Assembly (NCBI GenBank): GCA_008711295.1
Contig: VUYV01000332.1
Location: forward strand, 248,001-312,000
Length of the DNA stretch: 64,000 bases
From: Anarhynchus alexandrinus
Lineage: Eukaryota; Chordata; Aves; Charadriiformes; Charadriidae
Direction: 5' to 3'
In this document: piece after piece, positions 1 through 12,361 of the stretch
Layout: every line of letters starts with the position of its first letter
How positions within the stretch are numbered: the stretch's first letter is position 1
Made by a program: the position numbers and the translations under genes
Notes under the pieces: generated by a model
Database searches by the model: none
What the model was told of the DNA's origin: nothing
What the model saw: the letters and a program-made list of their open reading frames with translations, nothing else

Positions 1-385
1 CCATTAGTTCTGACTAGTTGAACTGCTTGTTACTTACTTTAATCTGATATCTACTCTAGAAGGAAAATTGTTGTGTTGAAACTAATTAAAGCCCCCTTTT
101 TTTTTGTCTTATATGAGTTTTATATTAGTAGTGGCAATACATGTTTTGCTCAAAATTAGGTCCATTATTTCTAGTTTTCCTGGTGGAGAGGGAAATAAAG
201 GCATGATTAATGCCTCGTATGGAGAGAGAGCTTCTGTATTTTATAAGCTAGTCTTAAACTTCAATAAATAAGACTTTAAACAAAATACTTCTTGGATTTG
301 GGATGGGAGGTTTGAAACTGAGATTTTTCTCTGTTCTCCTATGGAGAACAGGAAAGGATGGGGGATGTTTAATCCCATTAAGTGT
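1..385. other. unique non-coding sequence, no gene seen
   Basis: AT-rich unique DNA with a short poly-T run near 98-107. I see no open frame with coding character, no recognisable repeat family and no RNA gene. Confidence 0.6.
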
Positions 386-412
386 GAAGAAGAAGAAGAA
401 GAAGAAGAAGAG
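386..412. repeat. (GAA)n microsatellite
   Basis: An uninterrupted run of about nine GAA trinucleotides, directly visible. It is a simple sequence repeat and probably length-polymorphic. It is followed by a pyrimidine-rich stretch. Confidence 0.95.
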
Positions 413-2060
413 TCTCTTCCCGGTGAGGCCCCATTCTTCCCATTCTAAGCCAGAATTGAGAACACGGAAAACAAATCAGTGACAGTGAGTGTCATTGTCT
501 TAGCCTGATTATTAGCAATTGCCAGATTTGGCCTGGGGTGACTGTGTTCATTTGTACTGGCAGGGTACGGTCGGCAGCGACTGCTCTGCTGCTTCTCAAG
601 GTCAGATCCTGATCCTGTGGCTCTCAGACAACATTTCTCAACACTGGATTTCACTGACTATATTTTATATTTTGTATCCACAGGTGGGAAAATCTGTCCT
701 TAGCTCACCTGTGTTGTGAACATAAATGCTATTTTTATCTGCAGGTGGAGAACCTGAACCTCCAGATCTCCCACAAAAACCTGGAATACGGTGTTAGTCA
801 GTTCAGTGTGAGACTGGTGTGCGTGCAACCCCAGCAAAGACAGCAGAATGCCACGGCTGACACGTCAGCTTTAGAAAGACTTTACCTGATGGTAGCTGGC
901 CGTTTATATTGAGCTCACACTCAGCCGTCCGCCTGCGATCCGGAGTATGGACATGCTCTTGGTCTCCAACACGACACCCGGCGGCTGTCCCTCCTGTGGA
1001 GGAGAGCGGAGGATGCCTCAGCTCAGATGGAGCTGATGGGCAGAGGTGCCACCTCCACCGGCAACACAGACCCAACTCGCTTGCAGCCCATGTGCTATAC
1101 GACACCAGCTTCATGCTCTTGTCTGCCCACTACGCAATATACCAGCATTAATGCACTCAACGCTCACCTGCCCTTGGCTTTCCCCCACAGAAACAGGCAT
1201 CTATCTGAATCCATCGCTCTTATTTCTGGCTAGAACTTTGCTAACGTGAGGTTCGCCATCCACTCCGCACATACACCAGACATGGGTGCAGCAGGAGTGT
1301 CCCCCCGGGAGGTATTTGCATACAGCAGAGACAAAATAGATATTTGCTTCTGTCACTTCCTTTGCCCAGAGTCTCGCTTCCCCCTTCTCCTGCAGCCACA
1401 GTGACAGCCTTGGGCCATGCCCAGATGACGATTTGGATCTTCTGCCTCTCCTGGCCCTCAGGGGTATTTGTCTTAGCTCTAGCATCGTGCTGTAGGGTTG
1501 ATCTTCTTCCAGAGGAATATTGCTGGCATCCAGATTGCAGGTCTAGATAGGACAGAGATAAAACATTGCAGTGCCCAGGCTTCAGGCGTCTTGAGGGTCA
1601 AAATCTTGAAGACTGCACCTGATCAAACCCTAATTTGTGTCTTCATTTTGTGCAATGCCACGGACCATGCATGCTACAGTTATGCACCGGAAGAAAAGCA
1701 CTTCATTATCCAGATCCCCATGACTGGTATATTAGGAAAGAGCTTTAGAAACTGGTCTGGCACAAGGTGAGAGAGGGAGAGGACATGGGAAGCCCCAGGT
1801 CTAGGCTCTCGAGGCCCAACAGACAAGGAAGAGATGCTAGATTTCTGGTGTCCTGGATTCTTTCCAGGTGTCAGCTTTAGCCAAGGCTACCAGGACCCCT
1901 CAGTGACTTCCATGATGTGGATCACTTGAGCCCATGGCAGCCCAGCCCACCGCCCAGGATCAGCAAAATCTGATCTGGCTTCCTTGTGAGCAGGACCTGG
2001 AGAGTACATGGGTGTGAAGCTACCACAGCTTTGCTCAGTGAGACTATGTATTCAATAAAG
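413..2060. other. unique, moderately GC-rich sequence; possible 3' part of an unidentified transcript
   Basis: This stretch has higher GC than its surroundings. Splice-acceptor-like sites (pyrimidine tract plus CAG) end at about 683, 744 and 1399. A canonical AATAAA hexamer lies at about 2053. The frame running through 658-912 stays open for about 85 codons and reads ENLNLQISHKNLEY after the acceptor at 744, but it matches no family I recognise. An lncRNA or the last exons of a gene would fit, and so would chance. No firm gene call can be made. Confidence 0.2.
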
Positions 2061-3554
2061 GTGGTTTAAAGTCTTGTGCTACGAGGCTCATCCCTGGCTG
2101 TTTGGCTAATTTGTCTCTGAGGCCATAAAAATAGCTCTATCTGATTCTGAGAGGTTGTTTCAGGCTTGTTTTTGTTTCTGGATTGATCTTTAACTGGTTT
2201 CCAGGGACACCGCAAGGACTGGAGAGAGCCACGCCTCTCGTCGTGTTTTAGGCTTTCAAGTTTGGGGCAGAAAATCTGTCTGTGACCACACAGTTTCCTG
2301 CTTCGCTTTTCTCTCTTCCTTTGGCTTTTTACAGGACAGCCTGCTCGGGTTGTCCCCTGTGACAGCGCTTCCTTTACGGTGCTCACCTGCTTTTTGTTGG
2401 GCTGAAGGGAGCTTTGGCTGCCGAGAAGGTACGTAGGCTCTGTGATACACGCTGGACAATTGGTGTGCGCGCCATGCGAGTCAAAGATGGGCAGCATGTG
2501 TGTCCCAAGGGGCTGTGGTGGCGGATGGTGAGTCAGAGCCTGCTCCTTGCCTGCGGTAGGAAGGACACGACTGGTTTGAGCCCTTTAGCTGGGTGAATTT
2601 GGACTTCATCTTCCTCCAGAGACACTCTTTTTCTTGAGTTCCAGAATTTATTTATTTTTTTTGTTTTATTCAGGCAAGAGTTCCAGAGTATCAGTGTTGT
2701 CAGTTTGCCTAAAAATGATTAAAATTATCAATAATGCAAAACAGCAGTATTGTTATTAATAATACCAAAGCAACTGTGGTAATGTTTATAAGCAATAAAA
2801 ATGTGAAGGTCTTTCTATGCATCAAGAAGCCAAAGATACACATATTATTAGTGTCTGATTAAATGTCTTTTGCTCTACCGCACTGTCTTTACATATGACC
2901 AGCATACTCCGGAATGCCTGACCTTGATTAAAAAAAAACACATGCTTCTCAATGTTAAAGGAAGAGGAAAGGAAATGTTATAGATAACATGCTAAGTTCC
3001 TTTGTGTGTGTGTGTGGTTGTGGTTTGTTTTTTTTTTTCTTTCATACATAACTACATCATTGTTGAAGTAGGCGCTGAACACTGCTGCATTTCATCCTAC
3101 GCAAATACAGGGTCTTTAATATCATCTAAAGATCAAGGTTATATTTTTGCTTGGAGGTAGTGTAATAATATTTGTGTGGACTTTGTGATTGAACAGGAAG
3201 GGAGAGGTTATCTATGCACATGCACTTGACTGAAAGTGAATGCTTTTTCCCATGGAAAGCAGCCTGAATATTCAACTATTAATTTGCAAAACAAACAACC
3301 CAAAAGAACTTGGCTTGCGCCTTCTGTATGTATCTAATGGGATTTAGTCAGAATTAACTGCGTATACAGGCACACCACGTGACACATGGTTGCAGTTTCC
3401 ATTTGGCTGCAGATTTTTCACTTTGAACCAGCATGCAGTGTGCAGGGAAGGTTCATGGTGCCACAGGCGTCTGATGGTGATGCTGGCGAGCAGGACACCG
3501 TGACAGTCCCTTATGCTAACGTGTTGCACGACAGCACGACTCCTCTAGGATTTC
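2061..3554. other. unique non-coding sequence
   Basis: No gene or interspersed repeat is recognised. A minus-strand frame at 2066-2497 (143 codons) has low-complexity, charged composition and no domain. 2700-3350 is AT-rich and contains a (TG)n run at 3003-3016 followed by poly-T. Confidence 0.55.
3003..3016. repeat. (TG)n microsatellite
   Basis: Seven TG dinucleotides, followed by an impure TGG/T-rich tract. Directly visible. Confidence 0.85.
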
Positions 3555-3826
3555 ATGGAATCATAGAATCTTAGAATTGTTTCGCTTGGAAGAGATCTTC
3601 AAGATCATCGAGTCCAGCTGTTAACCCAGCACTGCCAAGTTACCACTAAACCACGTCCCTCAGCACCACATCTACCTGTCTTTTGAATACCTCCAGGGAT
3701 GGCAACTCCACCACTGCCCCGGGCAGTCTGTTCCAATGCTTGACAGCCCTCTCTGTGAAGAATTTTTTCCTAATACCCAACCTAAACCTCCCCTGACACA
3801 ACCTGAGGCTGTTTCCTCTTGTCCTC
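3555..3826 (-). mobile_element. CR1 LINE 3' fragment
   Basis: Read on the minus strand, this is the 3' tail of a CR1 non-LTR retrotransposon. It has the CR1 tip (GGAATCATAGAATC on the plus strand), then the 'gagtccagctgttaac' segment, the block for the ORF2 C-terminus ('ccagggatggcaactccacc', 'gggcagtctgttccaatgct') and the 'gaggctgtttcctcttgtcct' block, after which similarity stops. It is 5'-truncated to about 270 bp, as is usual for CR1. It belongs to the same type as the copies at 5334 and 31483. It is diverged and certainly inactive. Confidence 0.92.
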
Positions 3827-5333
3827 TCTGGAGACCCATGCTCTCTTACTCATCTCTGATCCAATGCTCTTCCTTAGGGACTTTAATTAGAGCAGATACC
3901 TGTTGAACATGAAAGTGACCAGCTTGCTGTGACCGAGGAAAGCCACTAAAAGCAACCGACAGTTGTTGAAATGGAACTTAGTGGTCTTTCGAGGAATACA
4001 AACTCCATTACCATCTCTTTGCAGTCTTAATATTTGGGATAAATTTGTGTAAAGCATACTATGAACATTAGCATGTCATGCATGCTAGGAGATGTATGAC
4101 TAAGGGTTTAAATCCACGTGACTGAAATGGGTAAATCAAAGTGATTTGAACTTATTTTTTTCTTCCCAGCTAAAATACTAATAATGCCACATGAAGAATT
4201 TTCAAATTGAAAGAACTATCCAACATCTGTTAAATCCACATTGAAACAAAAGTAATGAAACTTCCTACCTACCTCAATTAGGCTTTCCAAGGCACCCATC
4301 ACTCTAGTAATTAAACGATTCCTTTTTCTCAAACTGTACCAGCCACTGCCAAATAAAATACAACCATTTAATCATGTTAAATTAGAGCTATAATAATATT
4401 AGTCATTGCCTAATAGCCCTTTTTAAACCACTAGGAAAGGAAAGTCTTGCCAAGAAGACTGTTACCCTTCCACAGTATAAATCAATAAATCATAATTGTA
4501 CTGTGTACCTTGACCTTTTTTCTACCACACTGTGGAAAACAAACAGCAGGAAGCCAGAGACTGGTTAAGTAATTTAAAACAATTTGTAAACTATAATTCA
4601 AGGGACTGGTTAGGCCTATTAATTAGTAAATCATTTATCATCTCAAAAGTATTCAAATGCACTTGATTTCAGTAAAATATACTAAGTGGAGCAATCTGAT
4701 AACGTGGCTGCTACTATCAGGGTTGTAAAAGACTATGTCCTTTTCAACTGTTTCTGTTAATGTTTGAACACAAATTGATGAACACATGCTAGAAGGTAAT
4801 TAATCAATTGCAACCATTCCACCAAAGCTAGATGTGTCATAAATTATGGCTAGCCAGAAGTCTTATTTTTAACCACTAATTACTGATATTTTCATCAATA
4901 TTCCCAAACTCATATTTTTAAAGCCACTGCAGACACGGGTAGGAGCTTTTTTCCCTCTTCTTTGCTCTGAATTAGCTGCTTTGTGGCAGTGCTTCTTCAC
5001 TGCTTTACCCTCATTTTATTAACAGTCAGCGGTGGGAAATCACCAGCTCTGGACTCCTAAAGCTGCATCTGTGCTGTGGGTATTTACAACAGGGCAGGGC
5101 ACATTTTCTGGAGTAACAGTCCTGGTAGGCTTAGAAAGGATTTAGAAAGGACCGGGATTTAGAAAGAATTTTTATGTGATCCTCAAAACACTGGCTGAAC
5201 CCTTCGGCTTTCCTTCCCCTCTCCTGGAATGGCTTAACTGCCATTTCTTTTTAGATGCCCTAAAGTGCTCCCTGGCATAGCTCAGGAGCTTGATATGTGT
5301 GTCACGCTGAAAAATAAAGAGGACTTCCAAATA
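3827..5333. other. AT-rich unique sequence; candidate conserved non-coding element at 4140-4940
   Basis: No gene is seen. From about 4140 to 4940 the sequence is AT-rich but not low-complexity, with many TAATTA/ATTA cores (for example near 4310, 4617 and 4800). That texture is typical of vertebrate developmental enhancers. Whether it is conserved cannot be judged from one sequence. Confidence 0.35.
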
Positions 5334-5895
5334 ATAGAATCACAGAATCATAGAATAATTTAGGCTGGAAAATACTCTTAAGATCATTGAGTCCAACCGT
5401 ACACCTAACACTGCCAAGTCCACCACTAAACCATGTCCCTCAGCACCACATCTACACATCTTTTAAATACCCCCAGGGATGGTGACTCCACCACTGCCCT
5501 GGGCAGCCTGTTCCAATGCTTGACAACCCTTTCCATGAAGAAATTGTTCCTAATATCCATCCTAAACATTCCCTGACATGACTTGAGGCTGTTTCCTCTT
5601 GTCCTGTTGCCTGTCACTTGGGAGAAGAGACCGACCCCCCTCGCTACAACCTCCTTTCAGGGAGCTGTAGAGAGTGATAAGGTCTCCCCTCAGCTTCCTC
5701 TTCTCCAGGCTGAACACCCCCAGGTCCCTCAGCCGCTCCTCATCAGACGTGTGCTCCAGACCCCTCACCAGCTTTGCTGCCTTTCTCTGGACACGCTCCA
5801 GCACCTCAATGTCTGTCTTGTTGTGAGGGGCCCAAAACTGAACACAATAGTCGAGGTGGAGCCTCACGAGTGCCAAGTACAGGGGGATGATCATC
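5334..5895 (-). mobile_element. CR1 LINE 3' fragment with ORF2 C-terminus, frameshifted
   Basis: A minus-strand CR1 of about 560 bp. The tip at 5334-5360 carries the repeated AGAATCA-type units. Minus-strand translation gives the conserved CR1 ORF2 C-terminal region in two frames. 5894-5562 reads [16 protein letters not shown] and [20 protein letters not shown]. 5617-5426 reads [20 protein letters not shown]. The switch between frames near 5600 shows at least one frameshift. The element is 5'-truncated just before the '[10 protein letters not shown]' block, so the RT domain is absent. Confidence 0.95.
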
Positions 5896-7384
5896 TAACA
5901 GTGCTAAATACCTTACCTAGCATGAGGGCTAAACCTCAGATGGTAAGGAATCCAGGGCTGGCATGTAAACCATGTGAACTGTCTACCACCATTGAGAAGT
6001 CATCCTTGAGGAAGACTGTGTTGCTAAGCAAGGCCACAGGAGATAAGAACGGGGCAGTCTAAGCCTTGGGTGGATGTGAAGGAGCATCAGTATTTATCAA
6101 CTGCAGCAGAAAAGCTGATGCAGTGACTGAGATATGGCTGGACTGTGTTTGTGTTAACACCATGGCTGGTCCCGCACAAAAACGGGCATGCCAGCCCCAG
6201 GAAACTCCCAAGTCGAGAGTGAAGCACTTAAAAGGAGGAAGTGCGTAAAAGAAAAAATATAAATACTTTCCAGGAATGCTTATATTGTTTAGACATTTCA
6301 AGGAAAAAAAAACAAAGCCAATGCAAACCACAGGGAAGAATAACAACAATATTTCTGGAAAAAATTGTTTCAGAGCATTGTTTATTGAGTGCTTCCTTGC
6401 TGTTCTAATTATCAACATGATGTACAGGGTTTATAAATAAAAAATAAAAATTAAATCCTCACTAAAGGAACAAAAAACTCTGATCTTCTGGGAAGGAATA
6501 GGCTGAGAGGAAAGTGATTGGCTAGTTTGTTACTACTTAAAAACAGTTTTATTAATATTTGTTAAGTTTAGTGAATATTTATATTCTTTGCTTTTTCCTG
6601 ATGGCTCACTGGGTCAAGACAAGCTTATATCTTACATTATTATTTATTGAGTCACTGATCAGTTTCCCATTAGTAGCAGCAGGATATGTTCTAACTCTCT
6701 GGCGATAATTTCCTTCTCTAATGTGTTCAGTCCCTTTTAGAAAAACACTTGGGGTGAGGAGGAGCTTTCAATTTCATATTAGCAGCCCAAATGGTTCAGT
6801 CAGCTCTTGCTAATCTTATCAAATTTCCCCAACATCTAGAAACAACACCTATCTAGAAATCCTTAGTTAGACCTTACCTGACTTTGGTGCCTGTGAGCAC
6901 GGTTCCCTTCTGGTTTTCACATTGGGTCTAGAAATGCCATCAGCTGATGCAATGAAAATAGAGGGGCCAATGTAATTGCAGGTTCATCGTTGCATCTTAA
7001 ACTGCAGAAGGCCATGGCCAGGAGCCTGATCAATAAAGCTCACACTGTGCAATAAAGCTCTCAAATCATATACACACATAGAGGAGAGAGCAAAAGTACA
7101 GTTTACCCAGGGAGTTTCAAAAACAGGGTTTGTGCAAACTACCTGTTAGACAAACGTCTCCAAAGTGTGGGTGTTCAACAGGAGACTTTCTTAGTCCTCC
7201 AAGGGGAAAATGGGCGTTGATCTTCATCTTGACCTGGTACAAGCCCAGCTGCCTCCCTGCACCCGCGCCCCAGGTGCCTGTCTGAGCAAAGAGGTGAGAC
7301 CACCTTAGGAAACCTCCTAGTTTAGTTGTGTCCTCACATGTGGCTGTTTGTGGAAATACCTTCATTAATGTCCATGCCGGCTGC
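5896..7384. other. unique non-coding sequence
   Basis: No gene or repeat family is recognised. 6240-6700 is AT-rich with several AATAAA-like hexamers near 6436-6450. Short open frames on both strands at 6059-6418 show no domain. 6960-7370 is mixed composition. Confidence 0.55.
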
Positions 7385-8658
7385 TAAGGCACATGGAAAT
7401 AAGGAGGTTGCTGGTGGCAGTCAACATGGCTTCACTAAGGGCAAACCATGCCTGACAAATTTGGTGGCCTTCTATGATGGCGTTTCAGCGTTGTTTGATT
7501 AGGGGAGAAAAACAGGTGTCATCTACCTGGACTTGTGCAAAGCATTTGACACAGTTCCACACAACATCCTGATCTCTAAATTGGAGAGATATGAATTTGA
7601 CCAATAGACCACTCGGTGGATAAGGAACTGGCTGGACGGTTGCACTTAAAAAGTTGCAGTCAATGGCTCAATGTCCAGGTGGTGAGCAGTGACAAGTGGT
7701 GTTCCTCAGGGGTCGGTACTGGGACCAGTGCTGTTTAACATCTTTGTTGGTGACATGGATGTTGGGATCGAGTGCACCCTCAGCAAGTTTGCTGACAACA
7801 CCAAGATGTGTGGAGCAGTCAACAAGCTGGAGAGGAGGGATGCCATCCAGACGGACTCGGACAGACTGGAGAGGTGGGCCCATGAGAACCTCATGAAGAT
7901 CAACAAGGCCAAGTGCAAGGTCCTGCATGTGGGCCGGAGCAACCCCAAGCACAATTACAGGCTGGGCAGAGAATGGATTGAGAGCAGCCCTGAGGAGGAG
8001 GACTTGGGGGTGTTGGTTGATGAGAAACTCAACATGAGCCGGCAATGCCAACTGCATCCTGGGCTGCATCAAAATCAGTGTGGCCAGCAGGGTGAGGGAG
8101 GGGATTCTGCCCCTCTGCTCCACTCTTGTGAGACCCCACCTGGAATATTGCATCCAGCTCTGGAGCCACCAACACAAGAAGGGCATGGACCTGTTGGAGT
8201 GGGTCCAGAGGAGGGCCATGAAGATGATCAGGGGGTTGGAGCAGCTCTCCTATGAAGACAGGCTGAGGGAATTGGGGTTGTTCAGCCTGGAGACGAGAAG
8301 GCTCTGGGGAGACCTTACAGCAGGCTTCCAGTACTGAGGGGGGCCTACAAGAAATTTGGAGAGGAACTTTTTACAAGGGTATGTAGTGATAGGACGAGGG
8401 AGAATGGCTTCAAACTGGAAGAGGGGAAATTTAGATTAGATATCAGGAAGAAATTCTTTATGGTGAAGGTGGTGAGACACCGGCCCAGGTTGCCCAGAGA
8501 AGTTGTGGAGACCCCGTCCCTGGAGGTGTTCAAGGCCAGGTCGGATGGGGCTTGGAGCAACCTGGGCTGGTGGGAGGTGTCCCTGCCCAGGACAGGGAGG
8601 TTGGAACTAGATGATCTTTAAGGTTCCTTCCAACCTAAACCATTCTACAATTCTGTGA
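7385..8658 (+). mobile_element. CR1 LINE, 5'-truncated, with RT and C-terminal remnants
   Basis: About 1.27 kb of CR1 ORF2 plus 3' UTR. It begins in the middle of the reverse transcriptase (about 7410, the region just before the core palm). It then carries the RT motif GVPQGSVLGPVLFNIF (from about 7695) and the catalytic-box region (about 7790). The C-terminal block [19 protein letters not shown] (8128 on) and [19 protein letters not shown] follow in another frame. The 3' tip at 8640-8658 is CATTCTACAATTCTGTG. The catalytic FADD motif reads FADN here, and a deletion with frameshift near 8040 splits the ORF. It cannot encode a working enzyme. The 7696-7896 frame and the minus-strand frames across it are shadows. 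Confidence 0.97.
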
Positions 8659-9750
8659 AATGGACCCACCAGTGTGGCCACGGGATGCTTCGTAACTTCA
8701 CAATACCTCTGATCCAGAGCCCTTGGAGAAGCACAGAGGGAAGCTTTGGGTGTCTGGGATGTTAAAGCAGCTTAACAGAAATCAAAATGTGCATCTGTGT
8801 GTGTGTGTATTCCAAAAATCTTTGACACTAACCCATGCTTATTAACATTAGCAGATGATTTAAAATGTTTTCATTAAAATTTAAAGCTTCAGAGTGAGAC
8901 GTAGATCTCTCCCTGCCCCTGGAGACAAAAAGAAGGCTACCTCTGAGGGGCTGAAGATACCGTGTGCAGCTCCATCCCAGTGCATTTTTTCCGGTTGTAT
9001 TTGGAATTTAGCAGTATTCTGCTTTGGGAATTTGCAGTAAATAGGACATGTCAGTGTATTTATGTAAGAAGGCGGCTGTTGGAGATGCATGGCCTGAAGA
9101 AGTGTTTTTGCAAGCTAGAAAGCAGTAAAATGTGAGTCTGGAGCACAATATTCACAGAAAAAAAAAAGAAGCTTAAAAAAGCATATGCCCCCTCTTTGGG
9201 CAGAGCCCACAGTGAAGCAGAGGGTTTTTTTCCTTCTAAAGGCACATATTTTCCTCATTTTTCCAGCATCAGATTGGATAGCAAAAACCCATGATGAAAG
9301 ACAGAAAAGGCCCAGCTTTAGGTGAAAAACCGTTTGTTACCTTCAGGAACATGGCTTGTTTATCTTTCCTATAGAAAAAAAGTATCAACTGCTATATATT
9401 TCTGGTGACTTCATCAGGTGGGAGAGAACATCTCCCCGCAGATGAAGGTGCCATTTGAGGAATAACATTTAATTTTCCTACAGCTAGAAACGGAAACGTG
9501 GCTGTTGTTTGGGATGTTGTGGCAGCTCAGGTTTCTGTACCGAAGGAAGATATCTGGAGAACTCAGGAAGGCTTAATGAACAAATTAATAAAGAAGTCCC
9601 AACAAAGCTGAAAATTCAACTAATGTAAAACTTTGTTTCTTACAATTTAACCTCCTGTCGCGCATATCATGTAGAAAATTGTTTATGTTTGGCCATGTAG
9701 TGGATTTGATCCAAAAGAAGGATAGCAGGATTCAACTAGGTGTTGTTGAA
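8659..9750. other. unique non-coding sequence
   Basis: No gene is seen. It holds a short (TG)n run at 8796-8809 and short A-rich tracts near 9160. There is no other recognisable repeat. Confidence 0.55.
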
Positions 9751-9838
9751 GATGTCCCTGTTCGTTGCAGGATGGTTGGAGTAGATGGCCTTTAACGGTC
9801 CCTTCCAACGCAAACCATTCTATGATTCCATGATTCTG
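9751..9838 (+). mobile_element. CR1 LINE 3' tip (about 90 bp)
   Basis: Severely 5'-truncated CR1. Only the last part of the 3' UTR remains: a degenerate 'gtccctg..gcag' block, then GGTTGGAGTAGATGGCCTTT, GGTCCCTTCCAACG and the terminal CATTCTATGATTCCATGATTC units. Orientation is clear from the order of these blocks. Confidence 0.9.
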
Positions 9839-11360
9839 CCTGTGTTTGTATTTGATTTGGTTGGTTCTTGCTTTAAAAAAGAAAAGAAAGAAAATTTCAG
9901 CTACCTAAAATTGTTCATTGGGAGATTATTTGCTTGGCTCTTCCCCCCACACTGTCCCATACTCTGTGTTTACATAAACTTATTAACGGATACTAAATGA
10001 GTATGCAATGACACTGTTCTTCTCAGCCTTGGATGGTAGGCAGTGGCACAGTGCATATGGTGGGCTTTTACTACAACAAAATTCTTCTTGCTGTCCGATA
10101 CCCATGTAGGAACACTCATGGCTCCAGTTATAACATCCACTTACACCCATCTATTCAGTTTTAGGATAACTGAATTGAAATTTTTAATAGTGAATTATTT
10201 TATATTTATATATATAATCTGGTGTGTGTATGTGTGTGTATATATATACACATACATAATCACATTGTTTCCTAACTTTGGCAGATCCATTGGGCACATA
10301 CTGCTCACTCATTCATCACATTCTATATGTTTTATGGGTTTGTTTTTAAATGAAACATTTTATTACCTTTAAAAAAATAACTGAGGCACTAGGAATAATA
10401 TTTGTAGTCTAGATGAAATCTCAGCGTGCAGGTTTTTTGAGCTTTTTTTTTTAAAAAAAAAATTAATAATAGTTATTGAGAGACCTTCCAAGAATAGTTT
10501 TTGTTGTTGCCGGAAGTTAGCTTACTGCCCAATAGGAAATAATCACTCAGTCAAGCAAATTAAATAAGCTGCTCATGAGTCAGTGTATCTTTTTCTCTCT
10601 TTTTTTTTTTTCTAGCAAATCAAGTGTACAACTTTTAGTTGTATTGAATATCTTCATTTGCAAGGTTAAGTGCCCATGCATGTTTAATATGTGTATATGT
10701 AGTGGTAGATCCTGAGACAGTAGGACATCACTTTGTAGCTGACTGAGTAAAGAATTGTGCAAGACTTTGGGGCCCGATCTGAGCCAACAGAACAGTTTTT
10801 TTAATGACTTAAGTAGGAGCAAAGTCTTACTTGAGGGTGATTAGTCTCAAATGATGGATAAATTTCACACTAGAGCTGGCCAAAAGATAGCAAACTTGAT
10901 TCATTAGTCTTTAAATGGCTGAAAGGGACCTTCCTTTTGCTACTATACACATGGAGAACATTTGTCGTTCGTCTGTATTCAGGCTACTAAACATTACTGT
11001 TTTCTCAAACTGAAAGGTTTATGACTTGCAAAAAACAAATAATGTGCTGGCATCAGCGTGTTTATAAATTTAAAATTAATTAATGTTTTATTTGGCAGTT
11101 GCACTCCCACAAGTAACAAGTCAAAGTAAAGTGTTGATGAGCAATCCTTAGATTAAAATGTGTTTGCATTTGGTGAGCACATACGGATAACACACACTTA
11201 TGTAGATAGAAAGATCAGTTAATGAGCAACTTCTTACAAATGGACCTCTGCTCACACCGGCTGTTAGGCCAGTGAGTACTTAACCATCTTTGTCATATGC
11301 CAGTGGAACTGCTTATTCCAGGACAAAAATTTACTACCTAACAACTAAACCTCTACATTT
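9839..11360. other. AT-rich unique sequence
   Basis: No gene is recognised. Contents are a TA/TG microsatellite at about 10201-10258, poly-T/poly-A runs at about 10440-10465 and 10600-10612, and AT-rich unique sequence. Confidence 0.55.
10201..10258. repeat. compound (TA)n/(TG)n microsatellite
   Basis: Alternating TATATA, then TGTGTG, then TATATA and CACATACATA over about 58 bp. It is impure but directly visible. Confidence 0.85.
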
Positions 11361-12361
11361 CATAGGCTCACAGAATGGTCAGGGTTGGAAGGGCCCTCTG
11401 GAGCTCCCCCAGTGCCACCCCCTGCCAGAGCAGGGGCACCTCCAGCAGTGGCACAGGACGGCGTTCAGGCGGGTTTGGAATGGCTCCAGAGTGGGAGACT
11501 CCCCCACCTCTCTGGGCAGCCTGTGCCAGTGCTCTGCCACCCGCACAGGAGAGAAGGCCCTCCTCAGGTTCAGCTGGGACTTCCTATGGTCAAGTTTGTG
11601 CCCGTTCCCTCTTGTCCTGTCACTGGGCACCACTGAAAAAAGACTGTTCCCATCCCCCTGGCACCCTCCCTTTAAGGGTTTATAAGCGTTTATAAGATGC
11701 CCCCTCAGTCTTCTCCTCTCCAGACTGAAAAGCCCCAAGTCCCTCAGCCTTTCCTCATGAGAGAGATGCTCCAGTCCCCTCATCATCTTTGTAGCCCTTT
11801 GCTGGACCCTCTCCAGCAGTTCCCTGTCCTTCTTGACCCGGGGAGCCCCAAACTGGACACAGTACTCCAGATGTAGCCTCACCAGAGCAGAGCAGAGGGG
11901 GAGGATGACCTCCCTCCAACTGCTGGCTGCATTCTTCTTGATGCCCCCCAGGATGCCATTGGCCTTCTTGGCCACCAGGGCACATTGCTGGCTCACGGTC
12001 ATCCTGTTGTCCACCAGGACTCCCAGGTCCCTTTCCACAGAGCTGCTCTCCAGCAGGTCAGCCCCCAGTCTGTACTGATGCATGGGGTTATTCCTCCCCA
12101 GGTGCCAGGACCCCACGCTTGCCCTTGTTGAATTTCATTAGGTTCCTCTCTGCCCAACTGTCCAGCCTGTCCAGGTCATGCTGAATGGCAGCACAGCCTT
12201 CTGGTGTGTCAGCCACTCCTCCCAGTGTTGTGTCATCAGCAAACTCACTGATGGTACACTCCATCCCTTCATCCAGGTCATTGACGAACATATTGAACAG
12301 GACTGGACCCACTACTGGCCCCTGGGGAGCACCACTTGTTACTGACCTCCAACTAGACTCT
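11361..12361 (-). mobile_element. CR1 LINE, 5'-truncated, with RT catalytic box and C-terminal ORF2
   Basis: About 1.0 kb of minus-strand CR1. The 3' tip is at 11361-11400 ('agggttggaagggccctctgg' class). Minus-strand translation of 12312-12088 gives [18 protein letters not shown] and an intact [12 protein letters not shown], the RT catalytic box. After a frameshift near 12100, 12116-11379 is one 245-codon open frame with [51 protein letters not shown] and [18 protein letters not shown]. It has no 5' half and one frameshift, so it is non-functional, but it is one of the less decayed copies here. The 3' region closely resembles the copy at 53661. Confidence 0.97.

Noticed and set aside
386..412. 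CRISPR-like or regulatory array
   Set aside because: It is a plain GAA microsatellite. No spacer-repeat structure exists anywhere in the window, and the DNA is vertebrate.
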